A stretch of DNA of 64,000 bases from Shewanella pneumatophori (GCF_023283895.1 NZ_JAKILB010000004.1:186001-250000), one strand, 5' to 3'. Positions 18,684 through 29,562 are shown, counted from the stretch's first letter. Notes: generated by a model not told the origin, from the sequence alone. Program-made: numbers and translations.

Positions 18684-20549
18684 TTATGCGAGATAATCTT
18701 CAATCTGTTTTTGAATGCCTGCAGCATCTAAACCTAGCTCGCTAATGATTTCATCTGGCGCGCCGTGCTTAATAAACTCATCAGGTAAACCAATTAGCAG
18801 TACTGGCTTTGGCATCTTAAGTGTTTGCAGTAACTCAAGTACACCTGAACCTGCGCCGCCCATAATGGCGTTTTCTTCAACAGTAACTAGCACATCGTGC
18901 TCGCTTGCTAGCTGCTTAATCAATTCAACATCAAGTGGTTTGACAAAGCGCATATCGGCAACGGTTGCATCAAGTGCTTCAGCTGCAACTAAGCTGCTGG
19001 CTAAGGTTGTACCGAAGTTAAGAATCGCAACTTTCTTGCCTTGACGTTTGATTAAGCCTTTACCGATTGGCATTGCCGTCATTGCTTCTACTTGCTCAGC
19101 GCCTGTAGCACTGCCACGAGGATAGCGAACCGCGGTTGGGCCGTCGTTATAGCAATAACCTGTGTAAAGCATCTGACGACATTCATTTTCATCAGATGGC
19201 GCCATGATCACCATATTAGGCACAGTTCGCATGAAGCTTAAATCGAAAGCGCCTTGGTGAGTCGGGCCGTCAGCGCCAACAATACCGCCACGGTCGATGG
19301 CAAATAGTACAGGAAGCTTTTGTAGTGCTACGTCGTGGATTAATTGATCATAGCCGCGTTGCAAGAACGTTGAGTAAATCGCTACCACAGGCTTGTAACC
19401 TTCACAGGCAAAACCCGCACCTAAGGTCACTGCATGCTGCTCAGCAATTGCTGCATCAAAGTATTGCTTAGGGAAGCGCTGAGAGAACTCAACCATACCT
19501 GAGCCTTCGCGCATTGCCGGAGTGATACCTAATACTTTTTCATCTTTTTCTGAGATGTCACATAGCCATTTACCAAACACTTCTGAGAAGGTTGGGTCAG
19601 CAGGTTTGGCTGCAGGTTTTTCAAAGGTTGATGGGTCAAACTTTGGTACCGCATGCCAGCCGATAGGATCTTTCTCTGCAGGCTCATATCCACGACCTTT
19701 TTTAGTCATGATATGTAAAATCTGTGGGCCACTTAAATTGCGCATATTGCGCATAGTTTCAACGAGTGCATCTACATCGTGACCATCAATTGGACCTATG
19801 TAGTTAAAGCCTAGCTCTTCAAATAAGGTGCCCGGCACAACCATGCCTTTGAGGTGCTCTTCAGTACGCTTAGCCATCTCTTTAATAACCGGCATTCCTT
19901 TAAGCACTTTTTTACTGCTTTCACGAATAGTGGTATAGAAACGGCCAGACATTAGCTGAGCTAAATGGTTGTTAAGTGCACCAACGTTTTCAGAGATAGA
20001 CATCTCGTTGTCGTTTAGCACCACTAACATATCATTATGCAAGTCACCAGCGTGGTTCATGGCTTCAAAGACCATGCCGCCAGTCATGGCCCCATCGCCA
20101 ATAACTGCCACAACTTTACGACCAGCTTGTTCTTTTTCAGCAGCAACAGCCATAGCAAGTGCAGCACTGATAGAAGTACCTGAGTGCCCGACGCTAAACG
20201 TGTCGTATTCACTTTCTTCACGCCATGGGAATGGGTGCACGCCGCCTTTTTGGCGAATGGTGTGCATCTTTTCTCGGCGACCGGTTAAGATTTTATGAGG
20301 ATAAGCTTGATGGCCTACGTCCCAAACGAGTCGGTCAAATGGGGTGTTGTAAACATAATGAAGTGCCACGGTTAGTTCCACCGTGCCTAAACCCGATGCA
20401 AAGTGACCGCTTGATTTACCCACAGACTTCAGTAAGAAACCTCTAAGTTCGTCCGCCAGTTGTGGCAAAACGGCTTGAGGGAGCTGTCGTAGCTCATCTG
20501 GAGTATTAGCCTGTGCTAGCACAGGAAACTGAGAAATATCAAAACTCAT
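18684..20549 (-). CDS. dxs: 1-deoxy-D-xylulose-5-phosphate synthase
   Basis: This 621-residue thiamine diphosphate enzyme makes DXP from pyruvate and glyceraldehyde 3-phosphate, the first step of the MEP isoprenoid pathway. Visible motifs are [17 protein letters not shown], the thiamine-binding [18 protein letters not shown], and the transketolase-type pyrimidine domain ([17 protein letters not shown]). The start at 20549 ([11 protein letters not shown]) fits family length; the longer frame to 20612 runs into ispA. It follows ispA and xseB in the usual xseB-ispA-dxs operon, which couples the pathway entry with farnesyl diphosphate synthesis. Confidence 0.96.
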   Translation of the reverse strand: MSFDISQFPVLAQANTPDELRQLPQAVLPQLADELRGFLLKSVGKSSGHFASGLGTVELTVALHYVYNTPFDRLVWDVGHQAYPHKILTGRREKMHTIRQKGGVHPFPWREESEYDTFSVGHSGTSISAALAMAVAAEKEQAGRKVVAVIGDGAMTGGMVFEAMNHAGDLHNDMLVVLNDNEMSISENVGALNNHLAQLMSGRFYTTIRESSKKVLKGMPVIKEMAKRTEEHLKGMVVPGTLFEELGFNYIGPIDGHDVDALVETMRNMRNLSGPQILHIMTKKGRGYEPAEKDPIGWHAVPKFDPSTFEKPAAKPADPTFSEVFGKWLCDISEKDEKVLGITPAMREGSGMVEFSQRFPKQYFDAAIAEQHAVTLGAGFACEGYKPVVAIYSTFLQRGYDQLIHDVALQKLPVLFAIDRGGIVGADGPTHQGAFDLSFMRTVPNMVIMAPSDENECRQMLYTGYCYNDGPTAVRYPRGSATGAEQVEAMTAMPIGKGLIKRQGKKVAILNFGTTLASSLVAAEALDATVADMRFVKPLDVELIKQLASEHDVLVTVEENAIMGGAGSGVLELLQTLKMPKPVLLIGLPDEFIKHGAPDEIISELGLDAAGIQKQIEDYLA

Positions 20550-20571
20550 ATTGAGATTCTTTGTCTCTTTA

Positions 20572-21453
20572 TTAAACTCTTCGCTCAATGATGTAACGGG
20601 CGAATTCTGCAATTAACTGGCTATTGTATGGTAATTTAGCCAGCGCTGATAGTGCGTCCTCAATCAAACTTTCGGCAGTTTTTTGGGCGCCCTCTAATCC
20701 AAGCAACTTTGGATAGGTGCTTTTGTTTGAATCTGTGTCTGAGCCTTGCGGCTTTCCTAGCTCTTCAGTGCTAGCAATAATATCAAGCACATCGTCTTGC
20801 ACCTGAAAAGCAAGGCCAATTGCGTCAGCAAAATTTAGCAAAGCTTGACGCTCTTGTTGGTCGACTTTAGCTGCGATGATGGCAAATTCCACCGCACATC
20901 TAATTAGCGCACCAGTTTTTAGTTTGTGGAGCTGTATTAAGGTCGCTAATTCAATTTGCTTGTCGGTAGCATTGAGATCCATCGCCTGTCCACCACACAT
21001 GCCACTATACCCAGAGGCGTTGGCTAAGGCTTTAACTAAGCTTAAGTTTTGTGACGGAGTGATATCTTCAATTGGATCGCTGATAATTTCGAACGCTAAT
21101 GCTTGTAACGCATCACCAGCTAAAATTGCGGTTGCTTCATTAAAGGCAATGTGCACAGTCGGCTGACCACGGCGCAGTGCGTCGTCATCCATTGCCGGCA
21201 GGTCGTCATGAATTAATGAGTAGGCGTGAATACATTCAATTGCGGCTGCACATGAGTCAAGAGTTGCTAGTTTTACGCCGAGCATGTCGCCAATGGCATA
21301 AACTAAAAATGGTCTAATTCGCTTGCCACCAATCAGCGCACCGTGTTTCATGGCCGCTTTTAGGTTAGGTTCGATATCTGCTAGCGCGTCAATACGTGAA
21401 GCTAATTGGAGATTAATTCGCTGCTGGTATCGCTTAAGTGACTCTTCTAACAA
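20572..21453 (-). CDS. ispA: farnesyl diphosphate synthase (geranyltranstransferase)
   Basis: This 293-residue prenyltransferase condenses IPP with DMAPP and GPP. The first Asp-rich motif DDLPAMDDD (residues 83-91) and the second DDVLD (about 221) bind Mg and diphosphate; GGKRIRPFL (42-50) is the IPP site. The start is a TTG directly after the xseB stop TAA, with AGAAGAGTC following, so translation is probably coupled to xseB. It is the middle gene of the xseB-ispA-dxs operon. Confidence 0.95.
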   Translation of the reverse strand: MLEESLKRYQQRINLQLASRIDALADIEPNLKAAMKHGALIGGKRIRPFLVYAIGDMLGVKLATLDSCAAAIECIHAYSLIHDDLPAMDDDALRRGQPTVHIAFNEATAILAGDALQALAFEIISDPIEDITPSQNLSLVKALANASGYSGMCGGQAMDLNATDKQIELATLIQLHKLKTGALIRCAVEFAIIAAKVDQQERQALLNFADAIGLAFQVQDDVLDIIASTEELGKPQGSDTDSNKSTYPKLLGLEGAQKTAESLIEDALSALAKLPYNSQLIAEFARYIIERRV

Positions 21454-21702
21454 TTACTCACCCTCAACATCATAAGGTTTGAGAGTGTCGACACCCTCTT
21501 CTTGCATTAGCACTGCGACTTTTTGCTGTGCGTTTTCTAATTTACTTTGGCTATTACGTACAAGCTTAATGCCACGCTCAAATTGCTTCAGTGCATCATC
21601 GAGGGAAACATCGCCGTGCTCTAAGTCAGTTACGATTTTTTCTAGCTCGGAAAGTGAATCTTCAAATGAGAGATTTTCAGGTTTTTTTGCCACGATATTC
21701 AT
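21454..21702 (-). CDS. xseB: exodeoxyribonuclease VII small subunit
   Basis: This 82-residue subunit has the typical two-helix pattern: LSFEDSLSELEKIVTDLEHG, then LDDALKQFERGIKLVRNSQSKL. It binds XseA to form the single-strand-specific exonuclease VII. The start at 21702 (MNIVAKK) has AGGAA eight bases upstream; a further ATG at 21723 adds seven atypical residues. It is the first gene of the xseB-ispA-dxs operon. Confidence 0.94.
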   Translation of the reverse strand: MNIVAKKPENLSFEDSLSELEKIVTDLEHGDVSLDDALKQFERGIKLVRNSQSKLENAQQKVAVLMQEEGVDTLKPYDVEGE

Positions 21703-22136
21703 TCCTAGAAATAAGCGGTACACAAAGTATATCAGCAGGGCACATGGGTCAAATTAAGCCGTTGACTATTTGCGCAAAAGCACGCTTTCAATATCAAATA
21801 GATCAAATCTATAAATAAAGCATACGTCATAAAACGGCTAATCGATCAGCTAAGTGTCACAGCCCCGTCGACATTAGCGGATTTGAGATAGGCTATTTTA
21901 GCCGAAAGTGGATGTAATTTGCGGGAAATATCACTCAAGAGATCTTTTATTTGGTCGTTATATAGTGTGAAACACAAAAATATGGCCTCCCTAAAGAGGT
22001 TTAGTGACATGTTACTTGCCGTAGCACTAAAGGCGTAATATTGTCGCTACTAAAATTTATTCCAAGCAAATTGTCAGGCATTTGGAATTCGAGACTATCG
22101 ATAAACAGTGTATTGGTAGCTATTTGAGGAGCAGTT
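21703..22136. other. intergenic region between xseB and pomA
   Basis: These 434 bases separate two divergent operons and should hold both promoters. I see a small palindrome TTTGCGCAAA at about 21770 and a short CCTCC-CTAAA-GAGG hairpin near 21990. No gene is convincing; the minus-strand frame at 22001-22441 is a shadow of pomA. Confidence 0.5.
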
Positions 22137-22904
22137 TTGGATTTAGCAACCCTAATCGGACTTATTGGCGCATTTGTCTTCATTATTATGGCGATGGTCA
22201 GTAGTGGTGGCATTGCCATTTTTATTAACGTTCCGTCGATTCTAATTGTACTCATCGGCTCAATGTTTGTGGTTATGATGAAATATAACCTGAAACAATT
22301 TTTAGGCTCAGCCAAGATCGCCGCTAAAGCCTTTATGTTTAAAATCGATAAGCCAGAAGATCTTATCGAGCAATCGATCTCTATGGCTGATGCCGCTCGC
22401 AAAGGTGGTTTTTTGGCATTAGAAGAGGCTGAGATTAGCAATAGCTTTATGCAAAAAGCGGTCGATATGTTAGTTGATGGTCATGATGGCGATGTGGTGC
22501 GTGATGCACTTGAAAAAGATATTGCACTTACAGAGCAGCGCCATAAAACCGGAATAGGTATTTTCAAAGCAATTGGCGATGTTGCGCCGGCTATGGGTAT
22601 GATTGGTACCCTAATTGGTCTAGTTGGTATGTTATCTAATATGGATGACCCTAAATCAATTGGTCCAGCAATGGCTGTAGCACTACTTACCACTCTTTAT
22701 GGCGCTGTGGTTGCGAACATGGTTGCATTGCCTATTGCAGATAAATTAACACTGCGTATGGGCGAAGAGATGCTCAACCGGAACCTTATTATGGACGCTG
22801 TGTTGGCGATTCAAGATGGCCAAAATCCGCGAGTAATTGAAGGTTTCCTCAAAAATTACCTCAGTGAAAAATCCCGAAAAATAGATACCCTGGACGGGGC
22901 GTAA
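22137..22904 (+). CDS. pomA: flagellar motor stator protein PomA (MotA family, Na+-type)
   Basis: This 255-residue inner-membrane protein has four membrane segments: two near the N-terminus (residues 3-52) and two around 145-200. The conserved MIGTLIGLVGMLSNM segment and the Pro-containing IGDVAPAMGMIG match PomA/MotA. The start is TTG at 22137, set by GAGGAG seven bases upstream and by the family N-terminus MDLATLIGLIGAF. With PomB it forms the ion channel that drives the rotor. PomA-type stators are usually sodium driven; in Shewanella this pair coexists with a MotAB set. Confidence 0.93.
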   Translation: MDLATLIGLIGAFVFIIMAMVSSGGIAIFINVPSILIVLIGSMFVVMMKYNLKQFLGSAKIAAKAFMFKIDKPEDLIEQSISMADAARKGGFLALEEAEISNSFMQKAVDMLVDGHDGDVVRDALEKDIALTEQRHKTGIGIFKAIGDVAPAMGMIGTLIGLVGMLSNMDDPKSIGPAMAVALLTTLYGAVVANMVALPIADKLTLRMGEEMLNRNLIMDAVLAIQDGQNPRVIEGFLKNYLSEKSRKIDTLDGA

Positions 22905-22908
22905 GCGG

Positions 22909-23877
22909 ATGGCAAAGAAGGTCAAATGCGATTGTCCACCACCTGGGGCACCTATGTGGTTGGCAACCTTTGCCGACTTAATGTCGCTATTGATGTGCTT
23001 TTTCGTACTACTTTTGGCGTTCTCTGAAATGGACGTTATGAAGTTTAAGCAGATCGCTGGTTCGATGAAATACGCCTTTGGTGTGCAAAATAAGGTCGAA
23101 GTAAAAGACATTCCTAAAGGGACATCTGTTATTGCGCTTGAGTTTAGACCCGGGCGACCAGAGCCGACGCCAATTGAGATCATTAATCAGCAAACCAACG
23201 AAATGACCGAGCCTATGCTGGAGTTTCAAGAGGGTGATGATTCAAGTGCTGGCGGTATTCAGCAGCAAAGAGGTGAGCAACGAGGTGGCCAAGCAACGGC
23301 AACGGCTGTTGAACCTAAAGATGCAGAAGTAAAAGCTGAATCAGCAGCGAAAGCTGAGACCGAATCAACTAAGACTCAGGCATCGGCTCAAGATGAGATC
23401 AACGAGCAAGTGAAAAAAATGGCCCAAGAGCTCAATAAAGAGATTGTTGATGGCGCCATTGAAATTGAGTCTTTAGGTCAGCAGATCATTATTCGTATTC
23501 GAGAAAAGGGTGCATTTGCGTCAGGGTCGGGTTTTTTACAACCAAGATTTAAACCGGTTGTACGCCGCGTGGCTGAGCTGCTAAAAGATGTGCCTGGTAT
23601 TATTACCGTTTCAGGTCACACAGATGATTGGAATATTTCTAACGAGCTATACAGTTCAAACTGGGATTTATCGAGTAAACGTGCGGTTGCAGTTGCTCAT
23701 GAGCTGATTAAAGTCAAAGGCTTTAATCAACAGCGAATGAAGGTGGTCGGTATGGCATCGTCAGATCCTTTAGTAAAGAACAACTCAGCTGCTAATCGTG
23801 CCAGAAACCGCCGAGTTGAGATTGCCATTGAACAGGGCAAAGCCAAAGAATCAGACGAGATCCAAGTGAGTCAGTAA
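22909..23877 (+). CDS. pomB: flagellar motor stator protein PomB (MotB family)
   Basis: This 322-residue protein has a short cytoplasmic N-terminus followed by one membrane helix containing the ion-binding Asp23 (TFADLMSLLMCFFVLLLAF). A long Gln/Ala/Glu/Lys-rich linker (about 100-165) leads to an OmpA-like peptidoglycan-binding domain (VSGHTDDWNIS...NRARNRRVEIAIEQ). The linker contains the plug region, as in PomB. It starts four bases after pomA and is therefore translationally linked. A gene-free hairpin region of about 200 bases separates it from thiI. Confidence 0.94.
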   Translation: MAKKVKCDCPPPGAPMWLATFADLMSLLMCFFVLLLAFSEMDVMKFKQIAGSMKYAFGVQNKVEVKDIPKGTSVIALEFRPGRPEPTPIEIINQQTNEMTEPMLEFQEGDDSSAGGIQQQRGEQRGGQATATAVEPKDAEVKAESAAKAETESTKTQASAQDEINEQVKKMAQELNKEIVDGAIEIESLGQQIIIRIREKGAFASGSGFLQPRFKPVVRRVAELLKDVPGIITVSGHTDDWNISNELYSSNWDLSSKRAVAVAHELIKVKGFNQQRMKVVGMASSDPLVKNNSAANRARNRRVEIAIEQGKAKESDEIQVSQ

Positions 23878-24085
23878 TCACTAAGTAAAATGATTAGAAC
23901 ACGCTATTGAGTTTACTTAATGGCGTGTTTTTGTTTTTGAGGTCGCAAATTTACCCGATAAGTCGATTTTTAAGCCGAATATTTGTGCTTTTGTCGAGAC
24001 AAACAGAGATTGCTTATACGCAATTGCGACTCGATCTTGTTATAATCGGACAATTGCTGTTTAAACTACTCCTCGCGGAAGACCA

Positions 24086-25540
24086 ATGAAATTTATCGTA
24101 AAACTGTTTCCTGAAATCATGATGAAAAGCAAGCCGGTAAGAATGCGCTTTACCAAAATGCTTGAAACTAACATTCGTAACGTACTTAAGAAAGTTGATG
24201 AGACTGCCAAAGTACAGCGCCAGTGGGACAAAATCATGGTTATGGTGCCAGATGATAGACCAGATCTGGTTGAAGCGTTTGGTGAGCGTTTAGCGTGTAT
24301 TCCGGGTATTGCCCATGTATTACAAGTTAACGTAAGTACCTTTACCTCTGTTGATGATATCTATAAGCAAACTTTAGCGGTATACAAAGACCAACTAGCG
24401 GGAAAAACCTTTTGTGTACGAGTAAAGCGTGCTGGTAAGCATGACTTTAACTCAATTGAAGTTGAGCGTTACGTAGGTGGTGGTTTAAACCAGTTTACCG
24501 ACGCTGCGGGAGTTCGCTTAAAAGATCCAGATATGACTGTTCATTTAGAAATCGACAATGAGCAGTTGTACCTAATTGATAAGCGTATCGAAGGCTTAGG
24601 TGGTTTCCCTATGGCGACCCAAGAAGACGTATTGTCTTTAATCTCAGGCGGTTTTGACTCAGGCGTATCTAGTTACCAGTTTATTAAGCGTGGCTCGCGT
24701 ACTCATTACTGTTTCTTTAACTTAGGTGGCGATCAACACGAAATCGGTGTTAAGCAGGTTGCTTACCATTTATGGCAAAAGTACGGTGAGTCGCACAAGG
24801 TTAAGTTTATCTCGGTACCGTTTGATCCTGTGGTGCAAGAGATCCTTGAGCGCGTAGATAACGGCCAAATGGGCGTAGTATTAAAGCGCATGATGATGCG
24901 TGCTGCTGCACGTGTAGCGCAAAAGATGGGGATTCAAGCACTTGTAACGGGTGAGGCTATGGGTCAGGTATCGAGCCAGACGTTAACTAACCTAAACGTG
25001 ATTGACCGCTGTACTGAGCAACTTATCTTACGTCCGCTTATCGCTATGGATAAGCAAGACATTATTAACTTGAGCCGCCAAATTGGCACTGAAGATTTTG
25101 CCAAATCGATTCCTGAATATTGCGGCGTGATCTCACAAAAGCCAACTGTGAAAGCGGTATTATCTAAAGTTGAAGCTGAAGAAGCCAAGTTTTCTGAAGA
25201 TCTGCTAGATCGCGTGATTGCAGATGCTGAAATTATTGATATTAGGGAGATTGCTGCGCAGATGGATACTAAGATCACCGAAACTGAAACTGTAGATGCA
25301 ATTAACGCTGGCGAGGTCATTATTGATGTTCGTGCGCCAGAAGAGGAAGAGAAGTCTCCGCTTGAAGTTGATGGCGTAGAAGTTAAGGCTATTCCGTTTT
25401 ACAAGTTAGCGACTCAGTTTGCTGATCTAGATAAAGAGAAGAGCTATTTATTATATTGCGACCGCGGTGTGATGAGTAAGCTACAAGCACTTTATCTACA
25501 AGAGCAAGGTTACACTAATGTTAAGGTTTACCGTCCTTAG
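24086..25540 (+). CDS. thiI: tRNA 4-thiouridine synthase / thiazole biosynthesis sulfurtransferase ThiI
   Basis: This 484-residue enzyme has a ferredoxin-like N-terminus and a THUMP domain (about 60-165). The PP-loop ATP pyrophosphatase site [13 protein letters not shown] (about 185) follows. A C-terminal rhodanese domain contains the persulfide-bearing Cys in [11 protein letters not shown], and the partner Cys lies in [10 protein letters not shown]. ThiI adenylates U8 of tRNAs and transfers sulfur, and also feeds the thiamine thiazole ring. The length and rhodanese extension are the gammaproteobacterial form. GCGGAAGACC precedes the start. A terminator follows. Confidence 0.96.
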   Translation: MKFIVKLFPEIMMKSKPVRMRFTKMLETNIRNVLKKVDETAKVQRQWDKIMVMVPDDRPDLVEAFGERLACIPGIAHVLQVNVSTFTSVDDIYKQTLAVYKDQLAGKTFCVRVKRAGKHDFNSIEVERYVGGGLNQFTDAAGVRLKDPDMTVHLEIDNEQLYLIDKRIEGLGGFPMATQEDVLSLISGGFDSGVSSYQFIKRGSRTHYCFFNLGGDQHEIGVKQVAYHLWQKYGESHKVKFISVPFDPVVQEILERVDNGQMGVVLKRMMMRAAARVAQKMGIQALVTGEAMGQVSSQTLTNLNVIDRCTEQLILRPLIAMDKQDIINLSRQIGTEDFAKSIPEYCGVISQKPTVKAVLSKVEAEEAKFSEDLLDRVIADAEIIDIREIAAQMDTKITETETVDAINAGEVIIDVRAPEEEEKSPLEVDGVEVKAIPFYKLATQFADLDKEKSYLLYCDRGVMSKLQALYLQEQGYTNVKVYRP

Positions 25541-25576
25541 TTTGAGCTAATAAAGGCTTATTAGTTTAAGTATGAC

Positions 25577-25606
25577 AAAGGCGGCTTAGTTAAAGTCGCC
25601 TTTTTT
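25577..25606 (+). terminator. terminator of thiI
   Basis: AAAGGCGGCT / AGTCGCCTTTTTT forms a stem with one mismatch, followed by six T. It lies 37 bases after the stop. Confidence 0.85.
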
Positions 25607-25653
25607 GTATTTCAGCGGGTGACTTTATGACGATGCCCGTGAGCAATAGATAC

Positions 25654-25679
25654 AAAAAAGCCACCTTGAAGGTGGCTTT
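25654..25679 (-). terminator. terminator of the small exported protein gene
   Basis: AAGCCACC / GGTGGCTT has a 5-base loop. On the minus strand the stem is followed by six U. It lies 24 bases after the 25703 stop. Confidence 0.85.
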
Positions 25680-25702
25680 AACGCGAAGTGTTAAGAGCGA
25701 AT

Positions 25703-25936
25703 TTAGTCAGCAAGTAATACTTTTGCTGTCGCTTCTTCATTCTTCTTTTGTTCGTCAATAATCAGCATTGTGTCTAATTCAGCAGTCAGTTGGTCCTGCA
25801 TTAATTCCATGCTTTCTGCTAAGTTAGCTGTTAGTGTTGCTTCAATGTCTTTGGTATTAATGCTGGTATCGTCAGCCATAGCTGATGCAGAAACGCCAAG
25901 GATAGCAATAACAAATACTGATTTAAGGTTTAACAT
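25703..25936 (-). CDS. small exported protein, unknown function
   Basis: This is a 77-residue protein with a clear signal peptide (MLNLKSVFVIAILGVSASAMA-D, cleavage near 21). The mature part of about 56 residues is acidic and helical: TLTANLAESMELMQDQLTAELDTMLII. The start at 25936 is supported by GGAGG about ten bases upstream; the longer frame to 26005 contains no ribosome site. No domain is recognised. It has its own terminator and lies divergent to gcvA. A periplasmic helical peptide is all that can be said. Confidence 0.75.
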   Translation of the reverse strand: MLNLKSVFVIAILGVSASAMADDTSINTKDIEATLTANLAESMELMQDQLTAELDTMLIIDEQKKNEEATAKVLLAD

Positions 25937-26117
25937 ACGCGGTAGCCTCCAGGCTGATATTCGGGTTGTTAGACATTCCCCATTTACGTCGTAGAGGCTG
26001 TCCAACTAGTGTCTTTTCGTTGGCGCAAATTTTGACCAAAAGGGCTGGCCTTTACAAACGATAAAATGTAACAATACCCATTAGAAAAACTAATTAAAAA
26101 TCGGGATCTGTATCACT

Positions 26118-27029
26118 ATGGCAAGACGATTACCTCCGCTAAATGCGGTTAAGGCATTTGAAGCGGCAGCGAGGCATTTAAGCTTTACTCGAGCAGCTGA
26201 AGAACTGTTTGTTACCCAAGCTGCAGTGAGCCACCAAATTAAGGCATTAGAAGAGTATCTCGGATTAAAATTATTCCGCCGAAAGAACCGCTCATTACTG
26301 CTAACAGAAGAAGGCCAAAGCTACTTTCTCGATATCAAAGATATTTTTACCCAGCTTGCTGATGCGACAGACAGATTGCTTGCTCGCAGTGCGATTGGTT
26401 CGCTTACAGTGGCCACCTCGCCTAGCTTTGCGATTCAATGGCTAGTACCTAGACTTGCCAAGTTTAGTGAAAAAAATCCTGAAATTGACGTGCGTATTAA
26501 AGCGGTTGATGATGAAGATGGCTCATTAACTGATGACGTTGATGTTGCGATTTATTATGGCATGGGTAACTGGCAAGGAATGCGTGCAGATAAGCTCAGA
26601 AATGAAGTGTTGATCCCTGTTTGTTCGCCTCTTTTACTTAATGGTCCTAAGCCACTAGAAAAGCCAAGTGATTTAAGAAATCACACCCTATTACATGACT
26701 CAAGTCGCCAAGATTGGCAAGCTTGGTTTAGGCAATGTGGAATTACTGATATTAATGTGAACCAAGGTCCAATATTTAGTCATTCTTCGCTAGTATTGCA
26801 AGCCGCGGCTCACGGTCAAGGTGTGGCGCTAGGCTACAGTGTACTTGCAAGGCCTGATATTAAAGCGGGTCGACTGGTTTGCCCATTCCCTGAAGTTTTA
26901 GTCAGTAAAAATGCATATTACTTAGTTTGCCAACAAAACCATGCTGAAATCGGTAAGGTGGCGGCCTTTAGAGAATGGATGCTAGATATGTTTGAAGAGG
27001 AGACACGCAGTGAGCTGCTTACAGGATAA
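26118..27029 (+). CDS. gcvA: LysR-type regulator GcvA (glycine cleavage system)
   Basis: This 303-residue regulator has an N-terminal winged HTH (RHLSFTRAAEELFVTQAAVSHQIKALE, residues about 20-46) that matches GcvA closely. The C-terminal effector domain begins with LTVATSPSFAIQWLVPRL. GcvA activates or represses the glycine cleavage operon according to glycine and purine levels. Downstream come a hydrolase, ygdD and rlmM, close to the gcvA-ygdD-rlmM order of E. coli, which supports the name. Its 3' end overlaps the next gene by 20 bases. Confidence 0.88.
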   Translation: MARRLPPLNAVKAFEAAARHLSFTRAAEELFVTQAAVSHQIKALEEYLGLKLFRRKNRSLLLTEEGQSYFLDIKDIFTQLADATDRLLARSAIGSLTVATSPSFAIQWLVPRLAKFSEKNPEIDVRIKAVDDEDGSLTDDVDVAIYYGMGNWQGMRADKLRNEVLIPVCSPLLLNGPKPLEKPSDLRNHTLLHDSSRQDWQAWFRQCGITDINVNQGPIFSHSSLVLQAAAHGQGVALGYSVLARPDIKAGRLVCPFPEVLVSKNAYYLVCQQNHAEIGKVAAFREWMLDMFEEETRSELLTG

Positions 27030-27774
27030 TTTAAAGCAAGCTTATTTAGACGGCGATTTGGCCGCCGCTGTTGCGGCATTGTCTATTGAGGATCTGACCT
27101 TTGATGCAGAGCAGTTTGTTATCACTAAGGCTAAAGATAAAGCTAGCAATAAAGACGATGATAGCAACGTCAGTGCAATCGACTGTGACACTTTAATTGT
27201 GTTAACCCATGGTGCAGGCGCAAACATGCACCATGAGTTTATGACTGCCATGGCGAATGGTTTGGCAGCTTGTAATACTGTTGTTGCACGGTTTAATTTT
27301 CCTTATATGCGAGCGAACGCTATTGATGGTAAGCGACGTCCGCCAGATAGGGCACCTAAGTTAATCGCGGATTACGCTTTGCAACTGACTATTTTAAAGC
27401 AGCAGTTCCAGCCAAAGCGTGTGTTTCTTGTGGGTAAGTCTATGGGCGGGCGTATGTCAGCCATTTTAGCTGAAACAATACCAGTTGATGGGGTTGTCTG
27501 TTTAGGTTATCCGTTTATTCCATTAAGTGGTGGTGAACCGCGGTTAGAGCCTATAGAGCGTTGTTTAGCACCAATAATGGTGATCCAAGGTGAGCGCGAT
27601 AAGTTTGGCCACAAAGGTTTAGTTGAGACTTGGCCGATAATGGATAAAGTACAACTTAAATGGTTAACCGATGGCGATCATAGTTTTAAGCCGAGGAAGT
27701 CGTCAGGTGCCACGTTAGAAGCTAATCTAGAGCAAGCTATTGCCAGTGCTCGTCAGTTTATCGGCATCAGCTAG
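27010..27774 (+). CDS. alpha/beta hydrolase of the KANSL3/dienelactone hydrolase-like type
   Basis: This 254-residue cytoplasmic protein has the nucleophile elbow GKSMGGRMS (Ser near 145), an oxyanion-type strand VLTHGAGANMHHEF, and the acid and His in GERDKFGH and DGDHSFKP. The start is taken as GTG 27010 because GAGGAG lies eight bases upstream, inside the end of gcvA; a TTG at 26992 is the longer alternative. Substrate is unknown. The 20-base overlap with gcvA indicates co-translation. Confidence 0.8.
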   Translation: MSCLQDNLKQAYLDGDLAAAVAALSIEDLTFDAEQFVITKAKDKASNKDDDSNVSAIDCDTLIVLTHGAGANMHHEFMTAMANGLAACNTVVARFNFPYMRANAIDGKRRPPDRAPKLIADYALQLTILKQQFQPKRVFLVGKSMGGRMSAILAETIPVDGVVCLGYPFIPLSGGEPRLEPIERCLAPIMVIQGERDKFGHKGLVETWPIMDKVQLKWLTDGDHSFKPRKSSGATLEANLEQAIASARQFIGIS

Positions 27775-27817
27775 CTGACTATTAAGCTGATTTTTAAATG
27801 TTAAGGGGAGAGGGTCA

Positions 27818-28204
27818 ATGCGTAATGGATTTTTGTTGCTTGCAGCCTTAAGTGGTTTCATTGCTGTTGCATTAGGTGCATTTGGTGCCCACGGGCTTAA
27901 AAATGTTGCTCCACCTGAGCTTATCGCTATTTTTAATTTGGGCGTTGAGTATCAGTTTTACCATACCTTTGCATTAATCGCAGTGGCTTTTTCTGGTCAT
28001 TGGATCAAGTCGCGATTACTTGATTGGGCTGGTTACTTATTTATGGCTGGTATGGTGCTGTTTTCTGGCTCACTTTATATGTACGCACTTATCGGCGCTA
28101 AGTGGACCGGTCCGGTTACCCCAATGGGCGGCGTGTGTTTCCTATTAGGTTGGCTATTAATTGCCGTTGCTGTGTGGCGCAATCGAGTCAAAGAACTTGA
28201 TTAA
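27818..28204 (+). CDS. ygdD: DUF423 inner-membrane protein (YgdD family)
   Basis: This 128-residue membrane protein has four hydrophobic segments (about 5-22, 45-62, 72-92 and 100-120). The family N-terminal pattern AALSGFIAVALGAFGAHGL and the middle FYHTFALIAVA are clear. AAGGGGAGAGG precedes the start. Function is not established. Its position between gcvA and rlmM is conserved in enterics. Confidence 0.88.
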   Translation: MRNGFLLLAALSGFIAVALGAFGAHGLKNVAPPELIAIFNLGVEYQFYHTFALIAVAFSGHWIKSRLLDWAGYLFMAGMVLFSGSLYMYALIGAKWTGPVTPMGGVCFLLGWLLIAVAVWRNRVKELD

Positions 28205-28281
28205 CTGGCAACTGGGTTTATGCTCGAGCACTGATAATTAAATATTAGACAGTACACAGCAAAGCTTGAACAGTGTAAAAT

Positions 28282-28312
28282 AGCGGGCAACAACTTTGTT
28301 GGCCGCTTTTTT
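28282..28312 (+). terminator. terminator after ygdD
   Basis: The stem AGCGG-G-CAACAA / TTGTTG-G-CCGCT with a short loop is followed by TTTTTT. Confidence 0.8.
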
Positions 28313-28424
28313 ATATCAATTATTCAATTACGCTAGTTGTTTAAACGCTATGCTTTTGAAAGCTGGTGTCAGAGATTTTGTCGCGACACTTTGATTGATA
28401 CTAATTTTATCTTCAGGAAATTCA

Positions 28425-29507
28425 ATGATAAACCTATTTTTATTTTGCCGTGCTGGTTATGAGAAAGATTGCGCTGCAGAGATCCAAGTGCGTGCGGCAG
28501 AGCTCGATATTGGTGGTTTTGTAAAAACTAACAACAACGATGCTTATGTGATTTTTCAATGCTTTCAAGCTGGTGATGCAGAAGTTTTGGCGAAAAATAT
28601 CAGCCTAGACTCACTTATTTTTGCCAGACAGATGTTTGCTGCAAAAGAACTGCTAAAAGGTTTACCTGAGCAAGATAGAATTAGCCCAATTGTTGAAGCG
28701 CTAGCGCAAGTAAATAAAGCCGGCGAACTGCGTGTTGAAACACCAGATACAAACGAAGCAAAAGAGCTGTCTAATTTTTGCCGCAAGTTTACAGTGCCGT
28801 TGCGTCAAGCATTGAAAAAGTCAGGCACTTTGCTTGAAAAAGAAAACACTAAGCGTCCAATTATTCACGTATGTTTTGTGGCGTCAGGCCAAGCGTATGT
28901 GGGTTACTCATTGAGTAACAATAGTTCGCCATACTTTATGGGGATCCCACGACTTAAGATTGCAGCAGATGCGCCAAGTCGCTCAACCTTAAAGCTCGAT
29001 GAAGCCTTCATTCACTTTATTCCTAAAGATGAGCAAGAGACGCGTTTAAGCAGTGGTATGAAAGCGGTAGATCTTGGTGCTTGCCCTGGCGGTTGGACAT
29101 ACCAGCTAGTTCGCCGTGGCATGTTTGTCGCTGCAGTTGATAACGGCCCAATGGATCAAGGCTTAATGGATACTGGCCAGGTAAAACATTATCAAGCTGA
29201 TGGCTTTAGATTTGAGCCACCAAGAAAGAACATTACTTGGCTTGTTTGTGACATGATTGAAAAGCCATCACGCGTGGCTGAGCTTATTGAAGCTTGGGCA
29301 ATCAACGGTTGGTTTAAAGAGTCTATCTTCAACCTTAAACTGCCAATGAAAGCGCGTTACAAAGAAGTTTCAACCATTCTTGAAACTATGGCTGAGATTT
29401 TAAAAGAAAATGGTGTAGATGATTTCTCTATCGCGGCTAAGCATCTTTACCATGACCGTGATGAAGTGACAGTACACCTTTGCTTACGTCCAACTCAGCC
29501 TTGGTAA
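28425..29507 (+). CDS. rlmM: 23S rRNA 2'-O-ribose methyltransferase RlmM
   Basis: This 360-residue enzyme methylates C2498 of 23S rRNA. The N-terminus is THUMP-like ([15 protein letters not shown]). The Rossmann methyltransferase domain has the SAM motif [16 protein letters not shown] (about 215) and catalytic-tetrad regions [18 protein letters not shown] and [14 protein letters not shown]. The start at 28425 has AGGA six bases upstream; the frame back to 28395 lacks one. It lies downstream of gcvA and ygdD but behind a terminator, so it has its own promoter. Confidence 0.95.
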   Translation: MINLFLFCRAGYEKDCAAEIQVRAAELDIGGFVKTNNNDAYVIFQCFQAGDAEVLAKNISLDSLIFARQMFAAKELLKGLPEQDRISPIVEALAQVNKAGELRVETPDTNEAKELSNFCRKFTVPLRQALKKSGTLLEKENTKRPIIHVCFVASGQAYVGYSLSNNSSPYFMGIPRLKIAADAPSRSTLKLDEAFIHFIPKDEQETRLSSGMKAVDLGACPGGWTYQLVRRGMFVAAVDNGPMDQGLMDTGQVKHYQADGFRFEPPRKNITWLVCDMIEKPSRVAELIEAWAINGWFKESIFNLKLPMKARYKEVSTILETMAEILKENGVDDFSIAAKHLYHDRDEVTVHLCLRPTQPW

Positions 29508-29562
29508 AAATAAGCTAAAAAGCTAGCCGATTAGATTGTATTAATTCTATTCGAATACAGAT

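Noticed and set aside
23907..24089. 60-codon frame between pomB and thiI
   Set aside because: No ribosome site; overlaps the thiI start region and shows no recognisable pattern.
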